Origin: Microbacterium sp. CFH 31415
Lineage (GTDB): Bacteria > Actinomycetota > Actinomycetes > Actinomycetales > Microbacteriaceae
Direction of reading: 5' to 3'
Length of the DNA: 64,000 bases
Assembly: GCF_022538185.1 (NCBI RefSeq)
Contig: NZ_JAKYXC010000002.1
Location: 1-64,000, forward strand
Shown: positions 18,306 through 27,924 of the stretch, in pieces
Position numbering within the stretch: the stretch's first letter is position 1
How the letters are laid out: every line of letters begins with the position of its first letter
Made by a program: the position numbers and the translations under genes
Notes under the pieces: generated by a model
Database searches by the model: none
Told to the model about the DNA's origin: nothing
Seen by the model: only the letters and a program-made list of their open reading frames with translations

Positions 18306-18953
18306 GTGGCAGACGACACCGCCGGCGCGAACCCCGACTCCGCGTCGAAGAGCCCCGCACCGGCACCGTCCGGCAAGACGCAGCTGCGCGTCGGACGCCT
18401 GGTCAAAGCCCACGGACTCAAGGGCGCGATCAAGCTCGAGCTCTACACCGACGACCCCGAGGGCCGGTTCGTGCCCGGGGCCACGTTCACTCTTCAAGTC
18501 CCCGTGTCCTCTCCGTGGCACGGCAAGCCGCTCACGGTCCGCGAGTTCCGCTGGATGAACAGCCACCCGGTGGCGTTCTTCGAAGGCGTCGACGACCGCG
18601 ATGCGGCGGAAGGCCTCATTCGCGCGATCCTGTGGATCGACCAGGACACCGAGACTCCGTCCGCCGAGGACGACGCGTGGTTCGACCACCAGCTCGTCGG
18701 CCTGGACGTCGTCCGCGACGGGGCGACCGTCGGACGCGTCATCCGTGTCGACCACATGCCGGCGCAGGATCTCCTGATCGTCCGCACGCCCGGCGACGAC
18801 GAGGTGCTCGTGCCGTTCGTCAAGGCGATCGTCCCCGAGGTCGACGTCGCCGGCGGCCGTCTCGTGGTCACCCCTCCCGCAGGCCTCTTCGAAGAGCTTC
18901 CGGGCGACGACACGCCGGACCACAGCGCCAGCACGCAGGACACCGAGGACTGA
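18306..18953 (+). CDS. rimM: 16S rRNA maturation factor RimM
   Basis: RimM of 215 residues that assists maturation of the 30S head with uS19. The N-terminal RimM domain begins LRVGRLVKAHGLKGAIKLEL after about 28 non-conserved residues, with FFEGVDDRDAAEGLIRA. The PRC barrel follows (WFDHQLVGLDVV, then VLVPFVKAIVPEVD). GTG 18306 lies one base after khpA. The usual next gene trmD is about 6 kb away. Confidence 0.95.
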   Translation: MADDTAGANPDSASKSPAPAPSGKTQLRVGRLVKAHGLKGAIKLELYTDDPEGRFVPGATFTLQVPVSSPWHGKPLTVREFRWMNSHPVAFFEGVDDRDAAEGLIRAILWIDQDTETPSAEDDAWFDHQLVGLDVVRDGATVGRVIRVDHMPAQDLLIVRTPGDDEVLVPFVKAIVPEVDVAGGRLVVTPPAGLFEELPGDDTPDHSASTQDTED

Positions 18954-19000
18954 CCGCGCCGCAGGGTGCGGCATCCGCTCACTGTTCTTCCCGTCCCGCC

Positions 19001-19065
19001 GTGAGCGTGATGTGATCCGGGCGTAACACCCCGTGCCGCCCGGCGGAACATGCCTCCGCGATCAT
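19001..19065 (+). promoter_or_regulatory. putative GlnR/NnaR operator and promoter of the nitrate reductase
   Basis: GTGAG (19001), GTGAT (19012) and GTAAC (19023) are spaced at exactly 11 bp, and GGAAC follows at 19045 (22 bp after GTAAC). A -10-like GATCAT is at 19060-19065, 6 bases before the ATG. The same GTGA(C/G), GTAAC, G(A)AAC arrangement at the same distance from the -10 occurs upstream of narK and nirB. The spacing resembles the actinobacterial GlnR box (gTnAC-n6-GaAAC repeats). Confidence 0.6.
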
Positions 19066-19071
19066 CGGGTG

Positions 19072-22000
19072 ATGAGCACGATCGCACTCCCGGCGGGCCC
19101 GCGCCAGAGCGCGCCGCCGGCCGGGCTGCGCGCGGTGTGCTCGTACTGCGGTGTCGGATGCGGGATCAGCGTCACCTCCGAGCCCGCTGCGGCAGGATCC
19201 GGCTTCGTCGTGTCGAAGGTCACCGGAGACAGGGCGCACCCGGCGAACGCCGGGCGGCTGTGCACCAAAGGGGCGACGCACGTCGAGCTGATGCACGCGC
19301 CCGGGCGCATGTCGTCGGCGTATCTGCGCCCCGCGCGCGGCGAGGAGATCGTTCCGACGCCGCTCGACACCGCCATCGCCGAGGCAGGCCGGCGACTGCA
19401 GGCGATCGTCGATGAGCACGGGCCGGACGCCGTGGCCGTCTACGTCTCGGGTCAGATGTCGATCGAAGCGCAGTACCTCTCGAACAAGCTCGTCAAGGGC
19501 TACCTGCGGGGTGTGCACATCGAGTCGAACTCGCGGCTGTGCATGGCTTCGGCAGGGACCGGCTACAAGCAGTCCCTCGGAGCCGACGGTCCGCCCGGAT
19601 CGTACGAGGATCTCGACCGGGCCGATCTGTTCTTCGTCATCGGGTCCAACATGGCCGACTGCCACCCGATCCTCTTCCTGCGCATGGCCGATCGGCTCAA
19701 GCAGGGGGCGAAGCTCATCGTGGTCGACCCGCGCCGCACGGCGACCGCCGATCGCGCCGATCTCTACCTCCCGATCGCTCCCGGCACGGACCTGTCCCTC
19801 CTCAACGGCCTGCTGCACCTGCTCGTCGCAGAGGGGGCGATCGACCGCGAGTTCATCGCCGCGCACACCGAGGGCTGGGAGGGGATGCCGGAGTTCCTCG
19901 CCGAGTACGCGCCGGAGCGCGTCGCCGAGGTGACCGGGCTCGCCGAGGCCGACATCCGCACCGCCGCCCGCTGGATCGCCGAGGCGGGCGAGTGGATGAC
20001 GCTGTGGACGATGGGACTCAACCAGTCCACGCAGGGGACGTGGCACACCAACGCGATCTGCAACCTGCACCTCGCCACCGGCGCGATCTGCCGCCCCGGA
20101 AGTGGTCCCTTCTCGCTCACCGGGCAGCCCAACGCGATGGGCGGACGGGAGATGGGCTACATGGGGCCCGGATTGCCGGGTCAGCGCGCCGTCTTCAACC
20201 CGGATGATCGCGCTTTCGTCGAGGACGTCTGGGGACTTCCGTCCGGGACGATCCGCGACGAGGCGGGCAGCGGGACCATCGACATGTTCCGGTCGATGGC
20301 CGCCGGCCACATCAAGGCGGCCTGGATCATCTGCACGAATCCGGTCGCCTCGGTGGCCAACCGATCGACGGTGATCGAAGGGCTCGAAGCCGCGGAGCTG
20401 GTCATCGTGCAGGACGTCTTCACCGAGACCGCCACGAACGCGTACGCCGACATCCTGCTTCCGGCGACCCTGTGGGTGGAGTCGGAGGGGGTCATGGTCA
20501 GCAGCGACCGCACGATGACCCTCATGCAGCGCGCTGCGGACGCCCCCGGCGACGCGCAGCCCGACTGGCTCTTGATCTGCCGGGTCGCCCGTGCCATGGG
20601 CTTCGAGGAGGGCTTCGACTTCGAGAGCAGCGCCGAGGTGTTCGACGAGATCCGCCGGTTCTGGAACCCGCAGACCGGGTGGGACATCCGGGGCGTCGAC
20701 TACGACCGCCTCCGGCACGGACCGGTGCAGTGGCCCGCGCCTCCGGGCGACGCCGAGGGCAGGCATCCGATCCGTTACCTCAACGACGGCGTGAGCCACG
20801 CCTCGCATCGCGAGGCGGATGGCACCACGCCCCGACTGGCGTTCGCGACGCCGAGCCGCCGCGCGCAGTTCTTCGCGCGACCGCATCTGGGGCCGAGCGA
20901 GCTGCCCGACGACGACTATCCATGGATCCTCAACACCGGCAGGCTGCAGCACCAGTGGCACACCATGACGAAGACCGGCAGGGTCGACAAGCTCGTGCGG
21001 CTCAACCCGAAGCCGTTCGTCGAGGTGCATCCGCTCGACGCTGAGCGCCTGAGCATCTCCGACGGCGATCAGGTCGAGGTCGCGTCGCGCCGGGGGCGCG
21101 CGGTGCTGCCGGCGGTCGTCACCGATCGGGTGAGGCCGGGATGCTGCTTCACGCCGTTCCACTGGAACGACGAGCACGGCGAGCACCTCGCCGTCAACGC
21201 GGTGACGAGCGACGCGGTGGACGCGGCATCGCTCCAGCCCGAGTTCAAATTCGCTGCGGTCGCGCTGCGCCGCGTGGGTCCGTCGTCCGATCCGGTCGCC
21301 GCCGAAGCGAGCGGGAACGGGATGCCGCAGCCCGGCGCCGCGCGGGCGGTGCTCGCCGGGACCGGGGCCCGGTGCGGGGCCGCCCCTGCGCTGAGCGACG
21401 TCGAGGGGCAGTACGTCTCGGGGTTCCTGGCGGCGCTGGAGGCGGCGCCGGTGGCGCCGGGGGTCGTGCCCGCGCTTCCTCCGGGCGCGCCGCTGCGTGA
21501 GGAGTCGCGCGCGTGGTTCGACGGCGTCCTCGCCGGGCTGTACTCGCGAACGCCGCTCGGACGTCCCCTCTCGCCGGCGACGGGCACCGACGAGGTGACG
21601 GTGCTGTGGGGGTCGCAGACCGGGAACGCCGAAGAGGTCGCCTCGACGTGCGCGGCGACGCTCACGGCCCGCGGCATCCCGGCTCGGGCGGTCAGCATGG
21701 TCGACATGACCCTCACCGATCTGGCAGCGGTGCGGAAGCTCCTCGTCGTGACCTCGACCTTCGGTGACGGCGGACCGCCCGACAACGGGGCCGACCTCTG
21801 GGCGGACCTCAACGGCGACGCGGTGCCCGGTCTGCCCGAGCTCGACTACGCCGTCTTCGCGATCGGCGACTCGAGCTACGACGACTTCTGCGGCCACGGC
21901 CGCGGCATCGACACGCGTCTCGGGGCGCTCGGCGCGACCGCGCTGCTCCCGCGCGTGGACTGCGAGCCCGACTACGCCGAGCCTGCCGCCGTGTGGCTCG

Positions 22001-23196
22001 AGGAGGTCATCCGCACGCTCACGGCCGGGGAAGCGGCATCCGTCACTGCAGTCGACACCGCCCCGCCGCCGGCGCGACGTCTGTTCACTCGTGGAAACCC
22101 GGTGCTCGCGCCGCTGGTGACGAACCGGCTGCTCAGCGGCCAAGGGTCGGCCAAGGAGGTGCGGCAGCTGGGCTTCGACCTGGCGCGCGCGGGCGTGACG
22201 TACGAGGCGGGCGACTCGCTCGGCGTCGTGTGCGCGAACGCTCCGGGGATGGTGGCCGAGTGGCTCGAGGTCACCGGTCTGTCGCGGCACGCGGTCGTCG
22301 AGGTGGAGGGCCGCGAACGGTTCCTCGAAGACGCCCTCACCGACCTCGACATCACGCGCATCGGCGCGGACCTGCTCGCATTCGTCGCCGAGCGCAACCC
22401 CGACCCCGTGCTGGCGACGCTCCTGCGGCGCGAGAACAAGGGACGACTCGAGCAGTACCTGTGGAGCATGCACGCCGTCGATCTGCTCCGCGCGTTCCCG
22501 GTGGCGGCTGAAGCGGGGGAGTGGATGCCTCTGCTCAAGCGTCTGCAGCCGCGGCAGTACTCGATCTCGTCGAGCCCCAAGACCTCTCCCGGTGAAGTGC
22601 AGCTCACCGTCTCGGTCGTGCGGTTCGAGACCGAGACCGGGAGGCGGCGCGGCGGGGTCGCGTCGACCTTCCTCGCCGATCAGGCCGACGCGGCGCCGGT
22701 GCCCGTCTATCTGCAGAAGTCGCCGCACTTCCGCCCGCCGGCGGCCGCGGATGCTCCGATGATCATGATCGGTCCCGGCACCGGGATCGCACCGTTCCGC
22801 GGATTCCTGCACGACCGCCGCGCCGACGGGCACACCGGGCGCAACTGGCTGTTCTTCGGCGAGCAGCACGCGGCGACCGACTTCTACTACCGGGAGGAGC
22901 TCGAGTCGATGCGGACCGACGGGTTCCTCACCCGCCTCGACCTCGCCTTCTCGCGCGACCAGCGGCAGAAGATCTACGTGCAGGATCGCATGGTCGAGCA
23001 CGGACTGGAGCTCTGGCGATGGCTGGAGAACGGTGCGCACCTGTACGTGTGCGGCGACGCGAGCCGTATGGCCAAGGACGTCGACGACACGCTCGTCACG
23101 ATCGCTCGCCGGCACGGCGGCCTGTCGGAGGACGCCGCCGTCGACTACCGCAAGGGGCTCGTGGCCCAGCGGCGCTACGTCCGCGACGTCTACTGA
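19072..23196 (+). CDS. assimilatory nitrate reductase fused to a sulfite-reductase-type diflavin reductase
   Basis: A single 1374-residue polypeptide. Residues about 20-700 are a molybdopterin oxidoreductase of the assimilatory NarB/NasA type, with a [4Fe-4S] site (CSYCGVGCG plus RLCTKGATH) and a C-terminal dinucleotide-binding domain. A spacer with little conservation follows at about 715-830. Residues about 840-985 are a flavodoxin-like FMN domain ([14 protein letters not shown]). The rest is a CysJ-like FAD/NAD(P)H domain ([36 protein letters not shown], ending RDVY). The enzyme can pass electrons from NAD(P)H through FAD and FMN to the Mo site and reduce nitrate to nitrite without a separate ferredoxin or flavoprotein. 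ATG 19072 is chosen from the leaderless -10. Product goes to NirBD encoded at 27541-30608. Confidence 0.92.
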   Translation: MSTIALPAGPRQSAPPAGLRAVCSYCGVGCGISVTSEPAAAGSGFVVSKVTGDRAHPANAGRLCTKGATHVELMHAPGRMSSAYLRPARGEEIVPTPLDTAIAEAGRRLQAIVDEHGPDAVAVYVSGQMSIEAQYLSNKLVKGYLRGVHIESNSRLCMASAGTGYKQSLGADGPPGSYEDLDRADLFFVIGSNMADCHPILFLRMADRLKQGAKLIVVDPRRTATADRADLYLPIAPGTDLSLLNGLLHLLVAEGAIDREFIAAHTEGWEGMPEFLAEYAPERVAEVTGLAEADIRTAARWIAEAGEWMTLWTMGLNQSTQGTWHTNAICNLHLATGAICRPGSGPFSLTGQPNAMGGREMGYMGPGLPGQRAVFNPDDRAFVEDVWGLPSGTIRDEAGSGTIDMFRSMAAGHIKAAWIICTNPVASVANRSTVIEGLEAAELVIVQDVFTETATNAYADILLPATLWVESEGVMVSSDRTMTLMQRAADAPGDAQPDWLLICRVARAMGFEEGFDFESSAEVFDEIRRFWNPQTGWDIRGVDYDRLRHGPVQWPAPPGDAEGRHPIRYLNDGVSHASHREADGTTPRLAFATPSRRAQFFARPHLGPSELPDDDYPWILNTGRLQHQWHTMTKTGRVDKLVRLNPKPFVEVHPLDAERLSISDGDQVEVASRRGRAVLPAVVTDRVRPGCCFTPFHWNDEHGEHLAVNAVTSDAVDAASLQPEFKFAAVALRRVGPSSDPVAAEASGNGMPQPGAARAVLAGTGARCGAAPALSDVEGQYVSGFLAALEAAPVAPGVVPALPPGAPLREESRAWFDGVLAGLYSRTPLGRPLSPATGTDEVTVLWGSQTGNAEEVASTCAATLTARGIPARAVSMVDMTLTDLAAVRKLLVVTSTFGDGGPPDNGADLWADLNGDAVPGLPELDYAVFAIGDSSYDDFCGHGRGIDTRLGALGATALLPRVDCEPDYAEPAAVWLEEVIRTLTAGEAASVTAVDTAPPPARRLFTRGNPVLAPLVTNRLLSGQGSAKEVRQLGFDLARAGVTYEAGDSLGVVCANAPGMVAEWLEVTGLSRHAVVEVEGRERFLEDALTDLDITRIGADLLAFVAERNPDPVLATLLRRENKGRLEQYLWSMHAVDLLRAFPVAAEAGEWMPLLKRLQPRQYSISSSPKTSPGEVQLTVSVVRFETETGRRRGGVASTFLADQADAAPVPVYLQKSPHFRPPAAADAPMIMIGPGTGIAPFRGFLHDRRADGHTGRNWLFFGEQHAATDFYYREELESMRTDGFLTRLDLAFSRDQRQKIYVQDRMVEHGLELWRWLENGAHLYVCGDASRMAKDVDDTLVTIARRHGGLSEDAAVDYRKGLVAQRRYVRDVY

Positions 23197-23312
23197 GATC
23201 GCCTGACGTCTCTCGTGTGCCCGTGCCAGGAGACACGCCGCGCGGCGGCACCGGCGCGCAGGCCATGGGGCGTGTCGCCTGACGAAGCCCCCCGATTCGT
23301 CGCACACCACCA

Positions 23313-23342
23313 GGCGGGCCGCCCCCGAAGGAGCGGCCCGCC
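23313..23342. terminator. bidirectional terminator between nitrate reductase and narK
   Basis: A perfect 10-bp inverted repeat, GGCGGGCCGC (23313-23322) and GCGGCCCGCC (23333-23342), with a 10-nt loop, lies between two convergent genes. No long T-run, as usual in this GC range. Confidence 0.7.
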
Positions 23343-23355
23343 GTTCCGGGATCCG

Positions 23356-24777
23356 TCAGATGCGCTGTCCGGCGAGCGCGCGGCGGGGGATGACGTACAC
23401 GAGCACGGTGACGACCATGAGCGCGACGTAGGCGGCGACGAAGCCGTAGAAGGCGGCTGAGTAGCCGCCGGTGGCGAGCTGCGACGCGTTGAGCACCTGC
23501 GGCACCAGGAAGCCGCCGTAGGCGCCGATGGCCGAGATCAGCCCGAGGGCGGCGGCGGCCTTGCGTTGCACCTGCTCGCCCCCGGGCGTGCCGGGCAGCG
23601 CTCCGGTGGCAATGCCCCGCGCCGTGAAGATGTTCGGGATCATTCGATAGGTCGAGCCGTTGCCCATGCCGGTGGCGGCGAAGAGCAGCAGGAAGCAGGC
23701 GAGGAAGACCCAGAAGCTCTGCAGGGGGAGCGTCCAGATCAGCGAGAGCGCACCCAGTGCCATGACCGCGAACGCGCCGACGGTGACGCGCGCACCTCCG
23801 AAGCGGTCGGCGAGCCGGCCGCCGTACGGCCGGGCCAGCGATCCGACGAGGGCGCCGAGGAACGCCAGCGACACCGCAGCCTGCCCGACCTGGAACGTCG
23901 AGAACCCGGGGAACTGATCGGCGATGAGCTTGGGGAAGACGCTGGCGAAGCCGATGAACGAGCCGAACGTGCCGATGTAGAGCAGTGCCATGAGCCACAG
24001 GTGCGGTTCCCGAAGCGCGGCGGCGGAGGCGGCGAAGTCCGCCTTCGCCGACGACAGGTTGTCCATGTAGCGCCACGCGCCCCAGATCGCGACGAGGATC
24101 AGCGGGATCCACATCCATCCGGCGAGCGCGATGTTGAGCGTGGCTCCGGCGCCGATGGTGACCGCGATCGGCACGGCGAACTGGGCGACCGAGGTGCCGA
24201 GGTTGCCGCCCGCGGCGTTGAGGCCCAGCGCCCAGCCCTTCTCCTTCTGGGGGAAGAAGTAGGTGATGTTCGCCATCGAGCTCGCGAAGTTGCCGCCGCC
24301 CACGCCGCCGAGCGCGGCGACGAGCAGCAGGACGCCGAATGGGGTGTCGGGCTGCGACACGACGAAGCCCAGCAGCACGGCGGGGAGCAGGAGGAGCGCA
24401 GCCGAGACGATGGTCCAGTTGCGGCCGCCGAAGACGCCCACCATGAACGTGTAGGGGAAGCGGAGCGTCGCCCCCACGAGGCTCGGGAGCGAGATGAGCC
24501 AGAACAGCTGCGAGCTCGACAGGTCGAACCCGGCCGCGGGCAGCATGACGACGACGATCGACCACAGCTGCCAGATGATGAAGCCGAGGAACTCGGCGAA
24601 GATCGACCAGCCCAGGTTGCGACGGGCGATCGCCCGGCCGCTCGACTGCCAGAAGCCCGAGTCCTCGGGGTTCCAGCCGTCGATCCAGCGGCCGGGGCGG
24701 TGGGTGAGCGAGACCGGCGCGAGAGCCGGGTGCGAAGCTGAGACCTCCGTCGTCGACGGGGTGACGGTCGTGGTCAT
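23356..24777 (-). CDS. narK: nitrate/nitrite MFS transporter
   Basis: Nitrate/nitrite porter of 473 residues with about 12 membrane segments. Family blocks are IVVVMLPAAGFDLSSSQLF, GGGNFASSMANITYFFPQKE and LGLNAAGGNLGTSVAQ (the NNP signature region) and a second signature around ATGMGNGSTYRMIPNIF. ATG 24777 follows GAGGAGG at 7-nt spacing. It imports nitrate for the reductase encoded convergently and may export nitrite. Its promoter carries the operator shared with the other nitrate units. Confidence 0.93.
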   Translation of the reverse strand: MTTTVTPSTTEVSASHPALAPVSLTHRPGRWIDGWNPEDSGFWQSSGRAIARRNLGWSIFAEFLGFIIWQLWSIVVVMLPAAGFDLSSSQLFWLISLPSLVGATLRFPYTFMVGVFGGRNWTIVSAALLLLPAVLLGFVVSQPDTPFGVLLLVAALGGVGGGNFASSMANITYFFPQKEKGWALGLNAAGGNLGTSVAQFAVPIAVTIGAGATLNIALAGWMWIPLILVAIWGAWRYMDNLSSAKADFAASAAALREPHLWLMALLYIGTFGSFIGFASVFPKLIADQFPGFSTFQVGQAAVSLAFLGALVGSLARPYGGRLADRFGGARVTVGAFAVMALGALSLIWTLPLQSFWVFLACFLLLFAATGMGNGSTYRMIPNIFTARGIATGALPGTPGGEQVQRKAAAALGLISAIGAYGGFLVPQVLNASQLATGGYSAAFYGFVAAYVALMVVTVLVYVIPRRALAGQRI

Positions 24778-24805
24778 GACGCCTCCTCAGGTGAAGTGTG
24801 CTCTC

Positions 24806-24871
24806 ACCGTAGGAAGCGGGTGTTTCCGTCCTGCGACCGCTGCGGTTACTTCTCCGTCAAGGTTCCGTCAC
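24806..24871 (-). promoter_or_regulatory. putative GlnR/NnaR operator and promoter of narK
   Basis: Read on the minus strand: GTGAC (24871), TTGAC (24860) and GTAAC (24849) at exact 11-bp steps, GAAAC at 24826 and a TACGGT -10 box at 24811-24806. GTAAC to the -10 box is 38 bp, identical to nirB. This is the best match of the three to the GlnR box rule of AC dinucleotides every 11 bp. Confidence 0.65.
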
Positions 24872-24929
24872 CGCGCCCGGAGGGGTGCGGTTAGGGTCCG
24901 GTCACACGTCGGAAACATGAGCGGATGCC

Positions 24930-24935
24930 TAGACT
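24930..24935 (+). promoter_or_regulatory. leaderless -10 box of trmD
   Basis: TAGACT ends seven bases before the ATG at 24943. It lies inside the in-frame codons after an upstream ATG (24925), which supports the later start. Confidence 0.5.
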
Positions 24936-24942
24936 CGACACC

Positions 24943-25620
24943 ATGCGCGTCGACATCGTCACGATCTTCCCGGCGTTCTTCGACGTGCTCGACGTCTCAC
25001 TCATCGGCAAGGCCCGGGATCGCGGCATCCTGGACATGCATGTCCACGATCTGCGGGACTGGACCCACGACCGCCACCGCACGGTGGACGACACCCCCTA
25101 CGGCGGGGGTGCCGGCATGGTCATGAAGCCCGAGCCCTGGGGCGAGGCCCTCGACACGCTGCTCTCCGACGACGCCGTCCTGCTCGTGCCGTCTCCGGCC
25201 GGTGAGCTGTTCTCGCAGGCGATGGCCCGCGAACTCGCGGAGGAGAAGCACCTCGTGTTCGCGTGCGGCCGGTACGAGGGGATCGACCAGCGCGTCGTCG
25301 ATCACTACGCCGAGCGCGGGCGCGTGCGCCTCGTGAGCCTGGGCGATTACGTGCTCAACGGCGGTGAAGTAGCGGCGATGGCCGTGGTGGAGGCGGTCTC
25401 GCGGCTGATCCCGGGAGTCGTCGGCAATCCGGACAGCCTCGTCGAGGAGTCGCACCAGGATGGGCTGCTTGAGTACCCGAGCTACACCAAGCCCGCCGTC
25501 TGGCGCGGCCACGAGGTCCCGCCGGTGCTGCTCAGCGGCAACCACGGTGCGATCGCCGCGTGGCGGCGCGACCAGAGCCTCGAGCGCACGCGGGCGAACC
25601 GGCCCGACCTGCTCGCCTGA
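24943..25620 (+). CDS. trmD: tRNA (guanine-37-N1) methyltransferase
   Basis: TrmD of 225 residues, methylates G37 of tRNAs that read CNN and CGG codons. The family start [13 protein letters not shown] is exact. The SAM-binding knot motifs are [24 protein letters not shown] and [11 protein letters not shown], and the C-terminal [12 protein letters not shown] follows. Normally it is directly after rimM; here it stands alone between narK (divergent) and the convergent nnaR-like gene, with its own leaderless promoter. Confidence 0.97.
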   Translation: MRVDIVTIFPAFFDVLDVSLIGKARDRGILDMHVHDLRDWTHDRHRTVDDTPYGGGAGMVMKPEPWGEALDTLLSDDAVLLVPSPAGELFSQAMARELAEEKHLVFACGRYEGIDQRVVDHYAERGRVRLVSLGDYVLNGGEVAAMAVVEAVSRLIPGVVGNPDSLVEESHQDGLLEYPSYTKPAVWRGHEVPPVLLSGNHGAIAAWRRDQSLERTRANRPDLLA

Positions 25621-25639
25621 CGCGAGACGCGTGCCGGGC

Positions 25640-26785
25640 TCAGGCCGATGCCTCGGCCGGGTCGAGGACGTTGAGCCGGTAGCCGCGCTTGACGACGGTC
25701 TTGATGAGATCGGGCACACCCAGGGCCTCGCGCACCCGGGCGACCGCCATCTCGACGGCGTGGGTGTTCGCGCCCGAGCGGGGCAGAGCGCTCTGCAGTC
25801 GCTGACGCGATACGACGCCGCCGCCGGCATCGAAGAGCGAGGCGAGGATATCGGTCCCCGTCCGCGACAGCGGCACGTGCACGCCGGCCAGCACGGCGCC
25901 CGTGCTGCGCAGCTCGAGGCGTCCGGCGGTGGTGGCGAGAGACGTCACGTGACCGCCGCCGAAGTGCGTGACGACCGCCCGCACGAGCGAGCCCAGCCGG
26001 CCGCGCTCGGCGATGAGGGGCGTGATCCCGACGTCGACGAGTGGCGCGGCGGTGATCGGTCCGACCGCAGCCATCAGCACACGCCCGCTGCCGGCGAGAT
26101 CGGCGATGTCGTCGAGTACGCCTTCGCGCGCGGCCGCGGCCAGCCACTCGGCGGCTCCGGGAGCGGACGTGAACAGGACGGCGTCGACCTCACCCTGGGC
26201 GGTGGCCACCACCGAACGACTCACCGCCGCGGCATCCGGTGGCGGACCCCACCGGTAGACGGTGAGGCTCACGACGTCCGCGCCCGCCTGCTCGAAGAGC
26301 TCGTCGAGCCCGTCGGCCCCCGAGCCGTGGTGCTGCACCGCGATGCGGCGGCCGGTGACGCCCTCGGCGAGGAGGTACTCGCCCAGCTCGGCGGACGTCT
26401 CGGACTCGGCGACCCAGTCGGCCGTGAGCCCTGCCTGCTGGATGGCGCCGCGGGCCTTGGGGCCGCGGGCGACGATCTGCGCACCGGCGAGGGCGGCATG
26501 GAGCTCGTCGAGCATCCCCGCCTCGTCGGCGGCCTCCATCCAGCCGCGGAAGCCGACGCCCGTGCTGGCGACCACGATCTCGGGCGGGTGCGCGACGAGC
26601 TCGCGGGTCGCGGCGATCAGCGCGTCGTCGTCGATGTGGGGCACGATCGTCAGCGCGGGAGCGTGGCGGACCGTTGCACCGTGACGCTCCAGCGCGGCTG
26701 CGAGCTCGAGCGAGCGTCGATCGACGGCGATCACGATGGTGCAGCCGTCGAGGGCGGCGGAGAGAGCGGGGCGAGGCAGCGCCAC
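25640..26785 (-). CDS. uroporphyrinogen-III synthase domain fused to OmpR-type winged helix, NnaR-like
   Basis: A 381-residue protein. Residues about 10-255 are a HemD fold (IVIAVDRRSLELAAALERHG, VVASTGVGFRGW, RIAVQHHGS, VLFTSAPGAAEWL). Residues about 285-375 form an OmpR/PhoB-type DNA-binding winged helix (RTGTDILASLFDAGG, AVEMAVARVREAL, VVKRGYRLNV). The same fusion near nirBD is the nitrate regulator NnaR of mycobacteria and Streptomyces, which works with GlnR. It is last in nirB-nirD-cobA-hemD, starting at GTG 26785, three bases after the cobA stop. It may be a regulator, a HemD enzyme supplying siroheme, or both; the winged helix favours regulation. Confidence 0.85.
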   Translation of the reverse strand: MALPRPALSAALDGCTIVIAVDRRSLELAAALERHGATVRHAPALTIVPHIDDDALIAATRELVAHPPEIVVASTGVGFRGWMEAADEAGMLDELHAALAGAQIVARGPKARGAIQQAGLTADWVAESETSAELGEYLLAEGVTGRRIAVQHHGSGADGLDELFEQAGADVVSLTVYRWGPPPDAAAVSRSVVATAQGEVDAVLFTSAPGAAEWLAAAAREGVLDDIADLAGSGRVLMAAVGPITAAPLVDVGITPLIAERGRLGSLVRAVVTHFGGGHVTSLATTAGRLELRSTGAVLAGVHVPLSRTGTDILASLFDAGGGVVSRQRLQSALPRSGANTHAVEMAVARVREALGVPDLIKTVVKRGYRLNVLDPAEASA

Positions 26786-26788
26786 TGG

Positions 26789-27544
26789 TCAGCCGCCCGC
26801 TCCGGAGCGCGCGGCGATCAGCTGCGGCACGAGCATGCCGGCGCGGGCGACCTCGCCCACCACGATGACCGCGGGGTTGCGCACGCCGATGCGACCGGCG
26901 TCGACCACGATCTCGCCGAGCGTGCTGTGCGTGGTGCGCTGGTCGGGGTGGTGACCGCGCTCGACGATCGCGACCGGTCGCGTGCGCGGCACGCCGGCTC
27001 GCAGGGCGTCGGCGACGAGGCGGGGAAGCGCCCCCACGCCCATGAGGATCACGGTGGTGACGTCGTCGTCGCCGAGGGCGGCGACGGTCGCGGCGGTGAT
27101 CTCCGACTGCCCGTTGACGATGTGCACCGCCGACGCGACTCCGCGGTGCGTGACCGGGATGCCGGCGGCCTCGGGCACGGCGACCGCGCTCGTCACCCCC
27201 GGCACGACGTCGACGGGCACGCCGGCGGCGACGCAGGCGAGCACTTCCTCCCCGCCGCGGCCGAAGACGAACGGATCGCCCCCCTTGAGCCGTACGACGC
27301 GCTTCCCGGCACGGGCGCGGTCGACGAGCATCTCGTTGATCTCGTGCTGCGGCACCGGGTGGTGCCCGGGGAGCTTGCCGACGTCGATGAGCTCGGCGTC
27401 CGAGCGCAGGTGCGCACGGATCTCGGTCGGGCCGAGGCGATCCATGACGACGACGTCGGCCTGCACGATCAGGCGCCAGGCACGGACGGTCATGAGGTCG
27501 ATCGGCCCCGGGCCGCCGCCCACCAGATCCACGCGGCCGGTCAC
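26789..27544 (-). CDS. cobA: uroporphyrinogen-III C-methyltransferase (SUMT)
   Basis: SUMT of 251 residues, makes precorrin-2 from uroporphyrinogen III with two SAM, the entry to siroheme needed by NirB. Motifs are VDLVGGGPGPIDLMTV at the start, VVRLKGGDPFVFGRGGEE near 90, VVPGVTSAVAVP and the SAM region IPVTHRGVA. GTG 27544 overlaps the nirD stop as GTGA and is preferred to the ATG at 27559. A dehydrogenase/ferrochelatase for the last siroheme steps is not in the window. Confidence 0.93.
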   Translation of the reverse strand: MTGRVDLVGGGPGPIDLMTVRAWRLIVQADVVVMDRLGPTEIRAHLRSDAELIDVGKLPGHHPVPQHEINEMLVDRARAGKRVVRLKGGDPFVFGRGGEEVLACVAAGVPVDVVPGVTSAVAVPEAAGIPVTHRGVASAVHIVNGQSEITAATVAALGDDDVTTVILMGVGALPRLVADALRAGVPRTRPVAIVERGHHPDQRTTHSTLGEIVVDAGRIGVRNPAVIVVGEVARAGMLVPQLIAARSGAGG

Positions 27545-27924
27545 TTCTGCGCCTCCCATCGCACGAGCACGTCCCCGTCGCTCACGGCAGCCGGCCAGAC
27601 GTGCAGGGAAGCGGGTTCCTTCCCCTGTGTGTCGAGGCAGGCGCCGGTGCGCAGGTCGAACACCTGCTTGTACATCGGAGAGGCGACGGTCGGGGCATCC
27701 TGCCGGGTTCCGACGATGCCGCGCGAGATCACGTTCGCGCGGCTGTACGGGTCGAAGTTCGACACGGCGTGCACCCGCCCGTTGTGCAGCAGGAAGAGCG
27801 CGATCTGCGTGCCGCCGAGGAGGGCGGCGCGCCCGCGCTCGACCTCCAGATCGGCGCGCGCGCACACGCGCACCCATCCCTCGGGGACCGCGGTCGCGGT
27901 GGGCTGCGGGTCGACGAGCGTCAT
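27541..27924 (-). CDS. nirD: nitrite reductase small subunit
   Basis: NirD of 127 residues, the Rieske-like small subunit of NADH nitrite reductase. Conserved blocks are WVRVCARADLEVERGRAALL, IALFLLHNGRVHAVSNFDP and SPMYKQVFDLRTGACLD. As in other NirD proteins the Rieske Cys/His cluster ligands are missing. ATG 27924 overlaps the nirB stop (ATGA), so the two subunits are made together; the cobA start overlaps its stop. Confidence 0.95.
   Translation of the reverse strand: MTLVDPQPTATAVPEGWVRVCARADLEVERGRAALLGGTQIALFLLHNGRVHAVSNFDPYSRANVISRGIVGTRQDAPTVASPMYKQVFDLRTGACLDTQGKEPASLHVWPAAVSDGDVLVRWEAQK

Noticed and set aside
18979..23310. 1443-codon minus-strand frame opposite the nitrate reductase
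   Set aside because: The plus strand has a complete multidomain enzyme; the antisense product has no recognisable fold.
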